Source of the DNA: Sipunculus nudus
Lineage: Eukaryota; Annelida; Sipuncula; Golfingiida; Sipunculidae
Direction: 5' to 3'
DNA: 64,000 nucleotides
Assembly: GCA_026874595.1 (NCBI GenBank)
Contig: CM049308.1
Coordinates: 43,221,327-43,285,326 of the forward strand
Shown here: positions 26,601 to 40,839 of the stretch, in pieces
Numbering within the stretch: position 1 is the first letter of the stretch
Layout of the letters: every line of letters begins with the position of its first letter
Notes under the pieces: model-generated
Databases searched by the model: none
What the model saw: the letters and a program-made list of their open reading frames with translations, nothing else
Told to the model about the DNA's origin: nothing
Made by a program: the position numbers and the translations under genes

Positions 26601-29600
26601 ACATACCCACCCTACAGGGCATCATGTCCATGTACCCACCCCACAGGGCATCATGTCTACCTACCCACCCAACAGGGCATCATGTCCACATACCCACCCT
26701 ACAGGGCATCATGTCCACATACCCACCCTACAGGGCATGATGCCCACCTGCCCACCCCACAGGGCATGATGTCTACCTACCCACCCAACAGGGCATCATG
26801 TCCACATACCCACCCTACAGGGCATCATGTCCATGTACCCACCCCACAGGGCATCATGTCCACATACCCACCCTACAGGGCATCATGTCCATCTACCCAC
26901 CCCACAGGTATCATGTCCACATACCCACCCTAAAGGGCATCATGTCCACATACCCACCCCTCAGGGCATCATGTCCACATACCCACCCCTCAGGGCATCA
27001 TGTCCACATACCCACCCTAAAGGGCATCATGTCCACCTGCCCACCCCACAGGGCATGATGTCCACATATCCACCCCACAGGGCATGATGTCCACATAACT
27101 TCTCCACAGGGCAACCCCATGGCAAAGACCCAATTTCCAAATACCAACTGCACAGGTCATGTTGCCCACTTAACAAAACCACAAGATATGATATGTTAAA
27201 ATGTAACACACCATAGATGTGCAGAGTACAGAGGCCCCTAAAAACTGAATCACTCCAGAGTAAACTAATCAGTGTGTAAGATTTCAGCAATCCTTATCTA
27301 TATTTTATAATTAAAAGCTTTGATATGACATGAGGTAATTTTATATTATGATGATTTGTTGTCATAATCTGTGGTGCTGAGCATCATGACCATGGGCCAC
27401 CTTGGCCCAATTTTGTTGTTGCTGCCACAGAGCAGAGAACATGGGTTGACCATTTATCTGTTAGGCTTGTCAACATAAATTCTTTTAGCCTCCCTAATGC
27501 ATTACTCCCCGTAGCCATTTGTAATACAGCTACTGTATACAGCTGATTAAGTTCCTGTCTAGGTCTCTTGTTTTCAGTTTGCTTTATTTGCCTTACACAT
27601 GAGAAACACAGATCAGGTTGGTCGACATCGATAGCTGGCCTGAAAATAATGTGGTCTCACTGTGAAACAAGCAATAGTGGGCCATGCTGGTTTACTTCTG
27701 TAAAAAATATTGCTTTGCTGTCTTTGCATTCATATGTTTGCCAAGATATATTCCAGAATATAAATTCAGTCTCAGAACTTGCATGTAATTCCCCTTACAC
27801 AGCTGCTTTTGTGAGATGTAAGGTCACCATGACATTTTAAAAATAAGGTTAACAAACAATTCATGCCATGGTTAATACAGAATAGTTTCACACAAGGCTC
27901 CTTCTTTTTAGCATACATGTATCCACAAGCTAGAAAGTATGATTGGCAGCACTTGAGAGATCTTAAATAACTTATCATTAATGATCTTATGTAAACAGTC
28001 TGGATAACTAAAATGTAAAAATAACACAGCATTAATTGACCCCAAAAGATATATAATCGGTTAATGATTTGATATTAATCCAGTTTAATGTCACAAAATC
28101 AAGTTATCCTTTCAAAAATTGTACACAAGATGACAATAATTGACATTCTTTGTCAAATGATTTATTGTTGTTTGTATTGTCACAAAAAAAAGAAATGTTC
28201 TGAAAAAAGTATGCTCTATATAAATGTTTTTTTTCTTCTGCAAAAGATTGTATACACTTTATAATATGTTTATATTTTATATAGAGATATATAAGGTATG
28301 TTTTCATATAAAAAATATGTAATATATGTGTTTATGCATTCTAAGTACCCAGTGTATAGATCAGTCTGACAGACAACCCAGTTAACTGAATACGTTAATT
28401 TTTTACAGTTATTTGATAAGTGATTTGCCAGATAGCATGCATATTATTGAGCAATTCAACCCTGGATCATCATTACATGCAGTTATTTACCACATTAACC
28501 AGGGACTCAACATGCTTTTTAAAGTTTTTAACTAAAGACTTTCCATGGAGAGTTTAAAGCAAATTAACAGGGTACTATTTCCCACATGGTTCAACTTTAA
28601 CCCACAAATTCCTTTAGGTTACAAAGTTGCATGGTCCTGAGAAGCTGGAGGCAGACTTCCCTAGTTCATTAGAATATTTCCTCAGGCCTAATAGTATTGC
28701 GGATCATAATATGCCAACCTGCATGAAGACCCATGGGCATGTGTTTGTGTAAAACTAGAAAGCTCCCACACTGCAGAGGACACAGTAATCTGAAACTGAT
28801 TAAACAATTACCTATTAGCATATTGCCATGTGGCCTTGTTCACATGCTCACTGAATGAAGTGAGATTTTTCTATTGTCATACTATAAGAAACTGAATTGT
28901 GTGATTAGTAACTCTCAGTAAACCTGTATCTGCAAGATGAGACCTCGTCTTTGACACCTCCCTGGTCCTCAATAACCTGTATCAGCAAGATACCACCTCA
29001 TAATGGTGACATTGTCATTGACACCTCCCTGGTCCTCAGTAAACCTGTATCAGCAAGATACCGCCTCATAATGGTGACATTGTCATTGACATCTCACTGG
29101 TCCTCAGTAAACCTGTATCACCAAGATACCGCCTCATAATGGTGACATTGTCATTGACACCTCCCTGGTCCTCAGTAAACCTGTATCACCAAGATACCGC
29201 CTCATAATGGTGACATTGTCATTGACACCTCACTGGTCCTCAATAAACCTGTATCAGCAAGATACCGCCTCATAATGGTGACATTGTCATTGACACCTCC
29301 CTGGTCCTCAGTAAACCTGTATCAGCAAGATACGGCCTCATAATGGTGACATTGTCATTGACACCTCCCTGTTCCTCAGTAAACCTGTATCAGCAAGATA
29401 CTGTCCTCATAATGGTGACATTATCTTTGACACCTCCCTGGTCCTCAATAAACCTGTATCACCAAGATACCGCCTCATAATGGTGACATTGTCATTGACA
29501 CCTCACTGGTCCTCAGAAAACCTGTATCAGCAAGATAGTGATACTGTCCTCATAATGGTGACATTATCTTTGACACCTCCCGGTCCTCAGTAAACATGTA

Positions 29601-32600
29601 TCAGCAAGATACTGCATCATAATGGTGACATTGTCATTGACACCTCCCTGTTCCTCAGTAAACCTGTATCAGCAAGATACCGCCTCATAATGGTGACATT
29701 ATCTTTGACACCTCCCTGGTCCTCAATAAACCTGTATCACCAAGATACCGCCTCATAATGGTGACATTGTCATTGACACCTCCCTGGTCCTCAGAAAACC
29801 GGTATCAGCAAGATACTGTCCTCATAATGGTGACATTGTCTTTGATACCTCCCTGGTCCTCAGTAAACCTGTATCACCAAGATACCGCCTCATAATGCAG
29901 ACATTGTCTTTGACACCTCACTGGTCCTCAGTAAACCTGTATCAGCAAGATACTGCCTCATAATGGTGACATTATCTTTGACACCTCCCTGGTCCTCAAT
30001 AAACCTGTATCACCAAGATACCGCCTCATAATGGTAACATTGTCATTGACACCTCCCTGGTCCTTAGTAAACCTGTATCAGCAAGATATTGTCCTCATAA
30101 TGGTGACATTGTCATTGACACCTCCCTGGTCCTCAGTAAACCTGTATCAGCAAGATACTGTCCTCATAATGGTGACATTATCTTTGACACCTCCCTGGTT
30201 CTCAATAAACCTGTATCACCAAGATACCGCCTCATAATGGTGACATTGTCATTGACACCTCCCTGGTCCTCAGAAAACCTGTATCAGCAAGATACTGTCC
30301 TCATAATGGTGACATTGTCATTGACACCTCCCTGGTCCTCAGAATACCTGTATCAGCAAGATACTGCTTCATAATGGTGACATTGTCTTTGACACCTCCC
30401 TGGTCCTCAGTAAACCTGTATCAGCAAGATACTGTCCTCATAATGGTGACATTATCTTTGACACCTCCCTGGTCCTCAATAAACCTGTATCACCAAGATA
30501 CCGCCTCATAATGATGACATTGTCATTGACACCTCCCTGTTCCTCAGTAAACCTGTATCAGCAAGATACCGCCTCATAATGGTGACATTATCTTTGACAC
30601 CTCCCTGGTCCTCAATAAACCTGTATCACCAAGATACCGCCTCATAATGGTGACATTGTCATTGACACCTCCCTGGTCCTCAGAAAACCGGTATCAGCAA
30701 GATACTGTCCTCATAATGGTGACATTGTCTTTGATACCTCCCTGGTCCTCAGTAAACCTGTATCACCAAGATACCGCCTCATAATGCAGACATTGTCTTT
30801 GACACCTCACTGGTCCTCAGTAAACCTGTATCAGCAAGATACTGCCTCATAATGGTGACATTATCTTTGACACCTCCCTGGTCCTCAATAAACCTGTATC
30901 ACCAAGATACCGCCTCATAATGGTAACATTGTCATTGACACCTCCCTGGTCCTTAGTAAACCTGTATCAGCAAGATATTGTCCTCATAATGGTGACATTG
31001 TCATTGACACCTCCCTGGTCCTCAGTAAACCTGTATCAGCAAGATACTGTCCTCATAATGGTGACATTATCTTTGACACCTCCCTGGTTCTCAATAAACC
31101 TGTATCACCAAGATACCGCCTCATAATGGTGACATTGTCATTGACACCTCCCTGGTCCTCAGAAAACCTGTATCAGCAAGATACTGTCCTCATAATGGTG
31201 ACATTGTCATTGACACCTCCCTGGTCCTCAGAATACCTGTATCAGCAAGATACTGCTTCATAATGGTGACATTGTCTTTGACACCTCCCTGGTCCTCAGT
31301 AAACCTGTATCAGCAAGATACTGTCCTCATAATGGTGACATTATCTTTGACACCTCCCTGGTCCTCAATAAACCTGTATCACCAAGATACCGCCTCATAA
31401 TGATGACATTGTCATTGACACCTCCCTGGTCCTCAGAAAACTGATATCAGCAAGATACTGTCCTCATAATGGTGACATTGTCTTTGACACCTCCCTGCAT
31501 GGTCCTCAGTAAACCTGTATCACCAAGATACCGCCTCATAATGCAGACATTGTCTTTGACACCCCACTGGTCCTCAGAAAACCGGTATCAGCAAGATACT
31601 GTCCTCATAATGGTGACATTATCTTTGACACCTCCCTGGTCCTCAGTAAACATGTATCAGCAAGATACTGCATCATAATGGTGACATTGTCATTGACACC
31701 TCCCTGTTCCTCAGTAAACCTGTATCAGCAAGATACCGCCTCATAATGGTGACATTATCTTTGACACCTCCCTGGTCCTCAATAAACCTGTATCACCAAG
31801 ATACCGCCTCATAATCGTGACATTGTCATTGACACCTCCCTGGTCCTCAGAAAACCGGTATCAGCAAGATATTGTCCTCATAATGGTGACATTGTCTTTG
31901 ATACCTCACTGGTCCTCAGTAAACCTTTATCAGCAAGATACCGCCTCATAATGGTGACATTATCTTTGACACCTCCCTGGTCCTCAATAAACCTGTATCA
32001 CCAAGATACTGCCTCATAATGGTGACATTATCTTTGACACCTCCCTGGTCCTCAATAAACCTGTATCACCAAGATACCGCCTCATAATGGTAACATTGTC
32101 ATTGACACCTCCCTGGTCCTTAGTAAACCTGTATCAGCAAGATATTGTCCTCATAATGGTGACATTGTCATTGACACCTCCCTGGTCCTCAGTAAACCTG
32201 TATCAGCAAGATACTGTCCTCATAATGGTGACATTATCTTTGACACCTCCCTGGTTCTCAATAAACCTGTATCACCAAGATACCGCCTCATAATGGTGAC
32301 ATTGTCATTGACACCTCCCTGGTCCTCAGAAAACCTGTATCAGCAAGATACTGTCCTCATAATGGTGACATTGTCATTGACACCTCCCTGGTCCTCAGAA
32401 TACCTGTATCAGCAAGATACCGCTTCATAATGGTGACATTGTCTTTGACACCTCCCTGGTCCTCAGTAAACCTGTATCAGCAAGATACTGTCCTCATAAT
32501 GGTGACATTATCTTTGACACCTCCCTGGTCCTCAATAAACCTGTATCACCAAGATACCGCCTCATAATGATGACATTGTCATTGACACCTCCCTGGTCCT

Positions 32601-35600
32601 CAGAAAACTGATATCAGCAAGATACTGTCCTCATAATGGTGACATTGTCTTTGACACCTCCCTGCATGGTCCTCAGTAAACCTGTATCACCAAGATACCG
32701 CCTCATAATGCAGACATTGTCTTTGACACCTCACTGGTCCTCAGAAAACCGGTATCAGCAAGATACTGTCCTCATAATGGTGACATTATCTTTGACACCT
32801 CCCTGGTCCTCAGTAAACATGTATCAGCAAGATACTGCATCATAATGGTGACATTGTCATTGACACCTCCCTGTTCCTCAGTAAAGCTGTATAAGCAAGA
32901 TACCGCCTCATAATGGTGACATTATCTTTGACACCTCCCTGGTCCTCAATAAACCTGTATCACCAAGATACCGCCTCATAATCGTGACATTGTCATTGAC
33001 ACCTCCCTGGTCCTCAGAAAACCGGTATCAGCAAGATACTGTCCTCATAATGGTGACATTGCCTTTGATACCTCACTGGTCCTCAGTAAACCTTTATCAG
33101 CAAGATACCGCCTCATAATGGTGACATTATCTTTGACACCTCCCTGGTCCTCAATAAACCTGTATCACCAAGATACCGCCTCATAATGGTAACATTGTCA
33201 TTGACACCTCCCTGGTCCTCAGTAAACCTGTATCAGCAAGATATTGTCCTCATAATGGTGACATTGTCATTGACACCTCCCTGGTCCTCAGTAAACCTGT
33301 ATCAGCAAGATACTGTCCTCATAATGGTGACATTATCTTTGACACCTCCCTGGTTCTCAATAAACCTGTATCACCAAGATACCGCCTCATAATGGTGACA
33401 TTGTCATTGACACCTCCCTGGTCCTCAGAAAACCTGTATCAGCAAGATACTGTCCTCATAATGGTGACATTGTCATTGACACCTCCCTGGTCCTCAGAAT
33501 ACCTGTATCAGCAATATAGCGCCTCATAATGGTGACATTGTCTTTGACACCTCCCTGGTCCTCAGTAAACCTGTATCAGCAAGATACTGTCCTCATAATG
33601 GTGACATTATCTTTGACACCTCCCTGGTTCTCAATAAACCTGTAACACCAAGATACCGCCTCATAATGATGACATTGTCATTGACACCTCCCTGGTCCTC
33701 AGAAAACTGATATCAGCAAGATACTGTCCTCATAATGGTGACATTGTCTTTGACACCTCCCTGCATGGTCCTCAGTAAACCTGTATCACCAAGATACCGC
33801 CTCATAATGCAGACATTGTCTTTGACACCTCCCTGGTCCTTAGTAAACCTGTATCACCAAGATACCACCTCATAATGGTGACATTGTCATTGACACCTCC
33901 CTGGTCCTCAATAAACCATTATCACCAAGATACCGCCTCATAATGGAGACATTGTCATTGACACCTCCCTGGTCCTCAATAAACCTGTATCAGCAAGATA
34001 CTGTCCTCATAATGGTGACATTGTCTTGGACACCTCCCTGCATGGTCCTCAGTAAACCTGTATCACCAAGATACTGTCCTCATAATGGTGACATTGTCAT
34101 TGACACCTCCCTGGTCCTCAATAAACCTGTATCACCAAGATACCGCCTCATAATGGAGACATTGTCATTGACACCTCCCTGGTCCTCAATAAACCTGTAT
34201 CAGCAAGATACTGTCCTCATAATGGTGACATTGTCTTGGACACCTCCCTGGTCCTCAATAAACCTGTATCACCAAGATAACGCCTCATAATGGAGACATT
34301 GTCATTGACACCTCCCTGGTCCTCAGTAAACCTGTATCAGCAAGATACTGTCCTCATAATGGTGACATTGTCTTTGACACCTCCCTGGTCCTCAATAAAC
34401 CTGTATCAGCAAGATACTGTCCTCATAATGGTGACATTATCTTTGACACCTCCCTGGTCCTCAATAAACCTGTATCACCAAGATACCGCCTCATAATGAT
34501 GACATTGTCATTGACACCTCCCTGGTCCTCAGAAAACTGATATCAGCAAGATACTGTCCTCATAATGGTGACATTGTCTTTGACACCTCCCTGCATGGTC
34601 CTCAGTAAACCTGTATCACCAAGATACCGCCTCATAATGCAGACATTGTCTTTGACACCTCCCTGGTCCTTAGTAAACCTGTATCACCAAGATACCACCT
34701 CATAATGGTGACATTGTCATTGACACCTCCCTGGTCCTCAATAAACCTGTATCACCAAGATACCGCCTCATAATGGTGACATTGTCATTGACATCTCACT
34801 GGTCCTCAGTAAACCTGTATCACCAAGATACCGCCTCATAATGGTGACATTGTCTTTGACACCTCCCTGGTCCTCAGTAAACCTGTATCAGCAAGATACT
34901 GTCCTCATAATGGTGACATTGTCTTGGACACCTTCCTTGTCCTCTTTAAACCTAGTGTATCAACAAGGTACATTCCTCATGATGGAGACATTGTCCTTGA
35001 CGACCTCCTGATGCATGAGCTTTTTGCATGTTTTTCCTTTAAAAAAATTAATCCATAACCCATAACTGCTGTTTATTTATTGTGCTTGTTTATTCTTGTT
35101 TTTTGCAATAACATGTACATGTAACTTAATTTCCTGCTCGTACATATTTCCATATTTTAAATGATAAAAAATAGATTAATACAGGTGATATTAGGTTTTC
35201 TTACTTGATTAGGAGCCATGCTGACATAGTGCCTCTATGATCTTATGCAGATTGATGGTGCAATAACATGGTGTGTCAACCGTGGTTAAATGACCCCATT
35301 AGTGGAGGCTGATGACAGCCATAAGAATGTTTAACTGTGAAGATCACAGAGACCAGGCTGTGGTCATCCGTGAAAATGTGACTTTTGTCTGTCATATCCA
35401 TTATTACAGAGCTCATTATCCACATGATTATCATACAGCAAGGGCTTTTATATCATCAGTTCATAATGGAATGTTAATGTGAAGTGTATTTTAATCCATT
35501 AACCTCCAATTCACAGGGTAAAGCTGAAATTGTGATAATCTGCTGGGAATGCTTGTCCACTTCTGCATTGTGCATGAGATGAATATGGGATTACATGAAT

Positions 35601-38600
35601 AAAACATTAAGCAGTGCTAATTGGCCACGGCGCCCTGTGGGTACCGGTGAGGATGAAGCACAGTCAGATGGCTCAGTGTCAAATGAATGCATCCACTAGT
35701 GTTTGTGTTTTATTTGCGGAGCCTGAGAAGCGGCTGTCCTGCTGTGTTTGACGTAGACCATATGGAATGGGCTCACCGGTAACCCATCTGTTGTTATAAG
35801 CTCAGTCAACTGGCCTGTAGTGATTACCCCATGTCCATCAGCGGGCACTGGTCTGTAAACACCAGATTCATCTCACCAATATTCATCACAAAACTCTCCT
35901 CTCATAGTTCCTGTCTTTAATTATAAGAACAGGATAAATTGCTTAATATTTATTTTTTTCACTTTTCACTTTGCTTATAGTCTGTGATTTCAGTGAATTT
36001 TTTGTTACTTGCAGGAAGATTTAGATTTCAGGAATTATGTCAGTTGTACTGTATTCAGTATTCAGTTTATTTTGATTTGTGATATTATGGTAATTAAAGG
36101 ACTAAAGCACATGGATAAATGTTTATTAGTGTGGCATTCATTATGCTTAACTTGTTTGATATAATTATGGTGGATAAGCATACCATTGCCACTTTATGGT
36201 GTCATATAATTTGTTCTTTCGGTTAGATGGATTATGTATTACTGCTACAGCTTATGACAAATGATATATGCTGTAGCAGATCGTCTCTTAGCCTCTTTTG
36301 ATCCCCATTTATGATATGAAGTTTGTTGGAAATTGTGTTAATTTAAATTAATGGGATACCTTTGCAAGACTATCTGTATAATAATAAATAAAACCTAAAA
36401 TATCCTAAATAAAATAAAAAATCAAAACTAAAGTCTGCTGAAATTTCATCAACAGACCTGGCATTGTATAGTTTATGTCTGATGATATAACTGACAATTC
36501 ATATAACACAACTGACTGGCTGTAATTAAAATAGCTGTTGAACTCTAAATTATAAGTAATATTGGCGTCTTGTTAATTACTCAGTAAGCTTACTGATTAG
36601 TTCAGATACATGTGTGTTTTTATGGTCCCTTGCAAATTGACTGTCATGACAGTTACCGTTGGATGAATTGTTTTTCATATGCTCCGCAGTGTGTCAGTTA
36701 ATCTCAATACCACCTTCTGAGCTGCCTATGTGAACAGCAGCCATATAGACACTACATACAAATGTACTGTATCTTTGATTGAAGAGTAGATCAGCAGAGA
36801 GGTCATGAAGCTACAGCTTGAGAGTTTAGAATCATATTGAATAATATTGCCTTTAGAATCATATCCTCCCCATGGTCCTCAGTCACATGCATTACCAGTA
36901 ATCTTGGTTATTCACAACCATGCTTGTAGAGTTGTGTTCATTTTAATGAGAATTATAGAGATTAAAGTCATGTTATTGATTCAGTCTTCACCATGCAGAC
37001 TTAATCATCAGTTCTTTGTAATACATGTTTTTACAGTGTGAGTATACTCCACACTGGCAGTGTGTGGTCACACAGGCCAGCTGACCAGCAGGCATACCTT
37101 ATTAATTCTGAGCAAACACACCAGGTAAACACCACCCTGTAGGTGTTGTCAGGGCAAATAGTTCTCACTGGTTCACAGTAATCCTATTTGTAGGGTTTTT
37201 ATTATAGGCTTTGCATAAAAGAAGTGTTCACTATCACTTTTTTGGCTGAACAATAAGACCATGCCAGGGGCACTGTGTTACAGATACAGGTATTGTCCCC
37301 TGTATTCTGGTTTAGGTAAACACTAGTAACTTTTGCCTTTGTTGTACACAGGTATCCTTATACTCTGGTGTCAGTATGTGTCTGATCATATCAACTAAGG
37401 CAGTAGCAGTATATGTATACAGGGCAGGGGGAGTCAAATAATCAGTGACAACAGCAGAGTGTTGAGGTTTAAGATGTAGACACAAAATAACTGTTTTGGT
37501 TTACAGAAGGGTGTCAGGCTGTCAGGGTATTTACATATACCTGTATACATAATCTTTTTGTAAGTTCAGGTATTTATACAGTATACACACAGATGGTATC
37601 AGTGGAGCATATGAAAGTGTGTGGCATACAGGTACAGGTAACCCTTGAGTAACAGTTTAACCAAATGTTTCTGGCGTATGCTTACTTTGAAGTACAATAC
37701 TGGTGGGTTGGTGTAAGTAGAGTTGCAATATTTCTCTCAGGGTAGGGCTGCTTTCTGTACACGGAGATAATCAGGTTGTAGGGAGCCTGGCTTTTATCAC
37801 TGGCAGTCTCTCTTGGGATAATACATACAGATAGATATGTAGCCAAAGAGTGTGACACATGTAGTTTTAGCCAGCTTTGGGTATTGAGAATGCTTATTGG
37901 TTCTGGTTCTAGATAGCATATCTTAACGAGCCTGGGTCTTGTTGGTAGAGTGTATGTGCCAGACCAGACACAGCAACTAATCAGAGGGCGTTATCTGGAG
38001 ACTGCTGGCGAGCGCATCCGATCTTCACCGCCACTGTAGAAGGGCCACACAATTCAATTAAGTTCTGCACCCACTGCTGTGGCGGTACATGTATATTGCA
38101 TTGTCTGCTTATATGTCAGAGGGTCTGCCAAGCAGATTACTTAAAGATACCTGAAGGTGTGCTTTGTTGAAATGCAGACAGCAGAATGTAACATTTTTCA
38201 CAAGACTCAATAAATCAACATTTTATGTTCCTGGCAGTTTCTATGAATAAACTGTTTAAGTCATTGAATTTTAAAGATTCAACATTTCATGTTTTTGGCA
38301 TTTATTCAATTTCTTAATCATATGTTCTTGGCAGTTATAAGGATTCAGCAATTTATGTTCTTGCAGACATCACAATTCAACATTTCATGTGTTTGGCAGT
38401 AATCAAAATTCAACACTCCATGTTGCTGGCAGTTGTGGGGTTACATTTTCAGAAGATGTGCTTTGGTAAAGGCACATTTGGAAATAAAGAAAAAAATTAT
38501 TCTTAAGTATTATCTTAATTTTGTTACAGAACATCTGAGTTTTTAATATTCCATAAATAAATATAGCAGGAAAACATTTTTGATCACAGGTCAGATGGTC

Positions 38601-40784
38601 ACTGCTTGGACTTTAACAGTACTCTTGTGTACTGATACATGTGGGCAGAACTGTATGACATAACTGTATGACCAACAGCATATCAGGAGGAAGGGCAATC
38701 TTTCATCATGCACAGGGATTATGACAGCAAGTCGTTGTGATGATTATGATAGAACACATGAAGCTGATTGACATCACCTCAATATGACTATGATGAATAA
38801 CATGTCAGTTTGAAGGACTGTGTGTCATTATACATGAACATTGTGACAGATTGTGATGAATGTGAAGATCATGCAGTGGGTACATCTGATATACAGCCTC
38901 ACAACAAAATGCCACACCATGTCAGTTGTAATGTACATGACCCAGCGGGTGGTGAAGGTGTACAATCAAGACAACTCTTCACTTTGCTGGTAGTTTGTGG
39001 TTTGTACTTGGTAAACATTCTTTGTTCTTGGTCATTACATCCTGTTGCATGTTGTACCTTGGTCAGGATACCAGGTTCAGGAAAGCATATTTGACTTTTG
39101 TGATCTTAAATTTTGGTGTGCAGATTACATTTTATACCTAACCCTTTCATTAATAATACATTATTGTTAAAGAAAACTGTTAAATGAAAAGATGTTGCAA
39201 CTACAGCATCTATTTTAGGAGAATGCTAATAAGACACTGTTCTTATATTGCTGAGATATTTAAACAAGGACCAGCTTGAGCACATTGATGCTCAGCTGCA
39301 GCGGATGGTAGTGATTTGTTAAGGTACTGTAGGTGAGTGGGGATGGCCAGCAGCAGGTCAAGTTTGTCTGCGTGAGGTAGCCCAGCAGGCAGACACACTA
39401 ATGGAGACCATAGCCTGTGTGGGGATTATTTTGTGAACTGGATAGTCATATTGTACTGCTCTTTAATTGAAAGGCAGGAAACTTAAGTAAACCTCCCAGC
39501 AGAGGCAACTTTCGAGCAATCTGGCTGTTGTTATTCTGTCCATGCATGGGTCAGATTATCACCATCCAAGGTTTAACTGGTCTTAAAATCTAGTGCTGTT
39601 GAGTCCTTGCATGTTGGAGTCCTTGAGGTTTCAGTCCAAGTCAACACTCATTGAATCCATTGGTTCCAAGTCTGTGTCTATATGAGAAAACATGATTGAG
39701 GAACAGATTCATTCTTCTCTTTGGAAATAATCTGTAGTTTATAATTATTATCACACAATACATAATCTTACACAGTTCATTGGCATAGACCTTAAATTTG
39801 AAAATCGTTTGTTTTAGTTCATATAAGCACGCAGTCAGCCTGTTTATCCTGCCCAGCTCAGTGTCAGAAGTTTGCTTGCTATGTATGTGACTGAGTGTTT
39901 TGTCTTCTTGACTTGAACTGAACTCAGGTTCAGTCCTTAAGTCCTAGTCCAGATCTGTCAACTCCCCAAGTCTTGAGTCAAAGTCACTGAAAAGTGGTCA
40001 TGAATGTGGACTAGTCCACAGCCTGGCTGGAGCCCTGTATAACTGATTTACAATAGTCAGGTGTAAACCTGTCATTACCAATAAGACATTCATTTCATAA
40101 TAATTAGTGCTTCTTTTATAAATGTATGAATATTACTTGTTTGTGAAGGGAGTGAAAATATAAAAAAAAGTGTGTGAATTGTCTGTCATCATTGCCATTC
40201 AATTCAAAATGTTTTGTGCAAGCCATAAATCTGTATACTGTTCTCTTGTTCTTCTTAATCAAGTGTAATCGGTATTGCTTTCATCAACTTCTTTCAATAA
40301 AAACTTATGTAATATAAGGATGCTTGAATAGTTTTAGAGGTTTTTATCATTTGGTTGTTTATCCTTATAATGTTTATATCTGTAGCTGACTTCTCACTGA
40401 CTCTGATTGTTATGTTTTTGTTTGCAGCTGACTTCTCTCTTACTCTGGTTGTAATGTTTTTGTCTGCAGCTGACTTCTCATTGACTCTAGTTGTAATGTT
40501 TTTGTCTGTAGCTGACTTTTCTGTGACTCAGGTTGTAATGTTTTTTGTTTGCAGCTGACTTCTTTCGGACTCTGGTTTAATGTTTTTGTCTGTAGCTGAC
40601 TTCTCTCTGACTCTGGTTGTAGGGCTCGACACCCCAGCGGAGGTTCAGCTCCGGGCTCCATCGGATGAAGCCAGTATAAAGGACGGTGTTGACATCACCC
40701 TCAGATGCGAAATAGAGGGCAACCCTGCTCCAGTGATAGAGTGGTATAAAAACAAGCTGTTGTAAGTACTGTCTTCATCGTATT

Positions 40785-40839
<55 letters not shown>

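Noticed and set aside
25790-27290. Overlapping Pro/His-rich frames on the plus strand and others on the minus strand
   Set aside because: By-products of the 29-bp minisatellite; several frames are open at the same place.
28951-34496. Many 60-115-codon plus-strand frames of the Met-Val-Thr-Leu-Ser-Leu-Thr-Pro-Pro type
   Set aside because: They are translations of the 68/69-bp satellite, end wherever the unit shifts phase, and have no domain or splice context.
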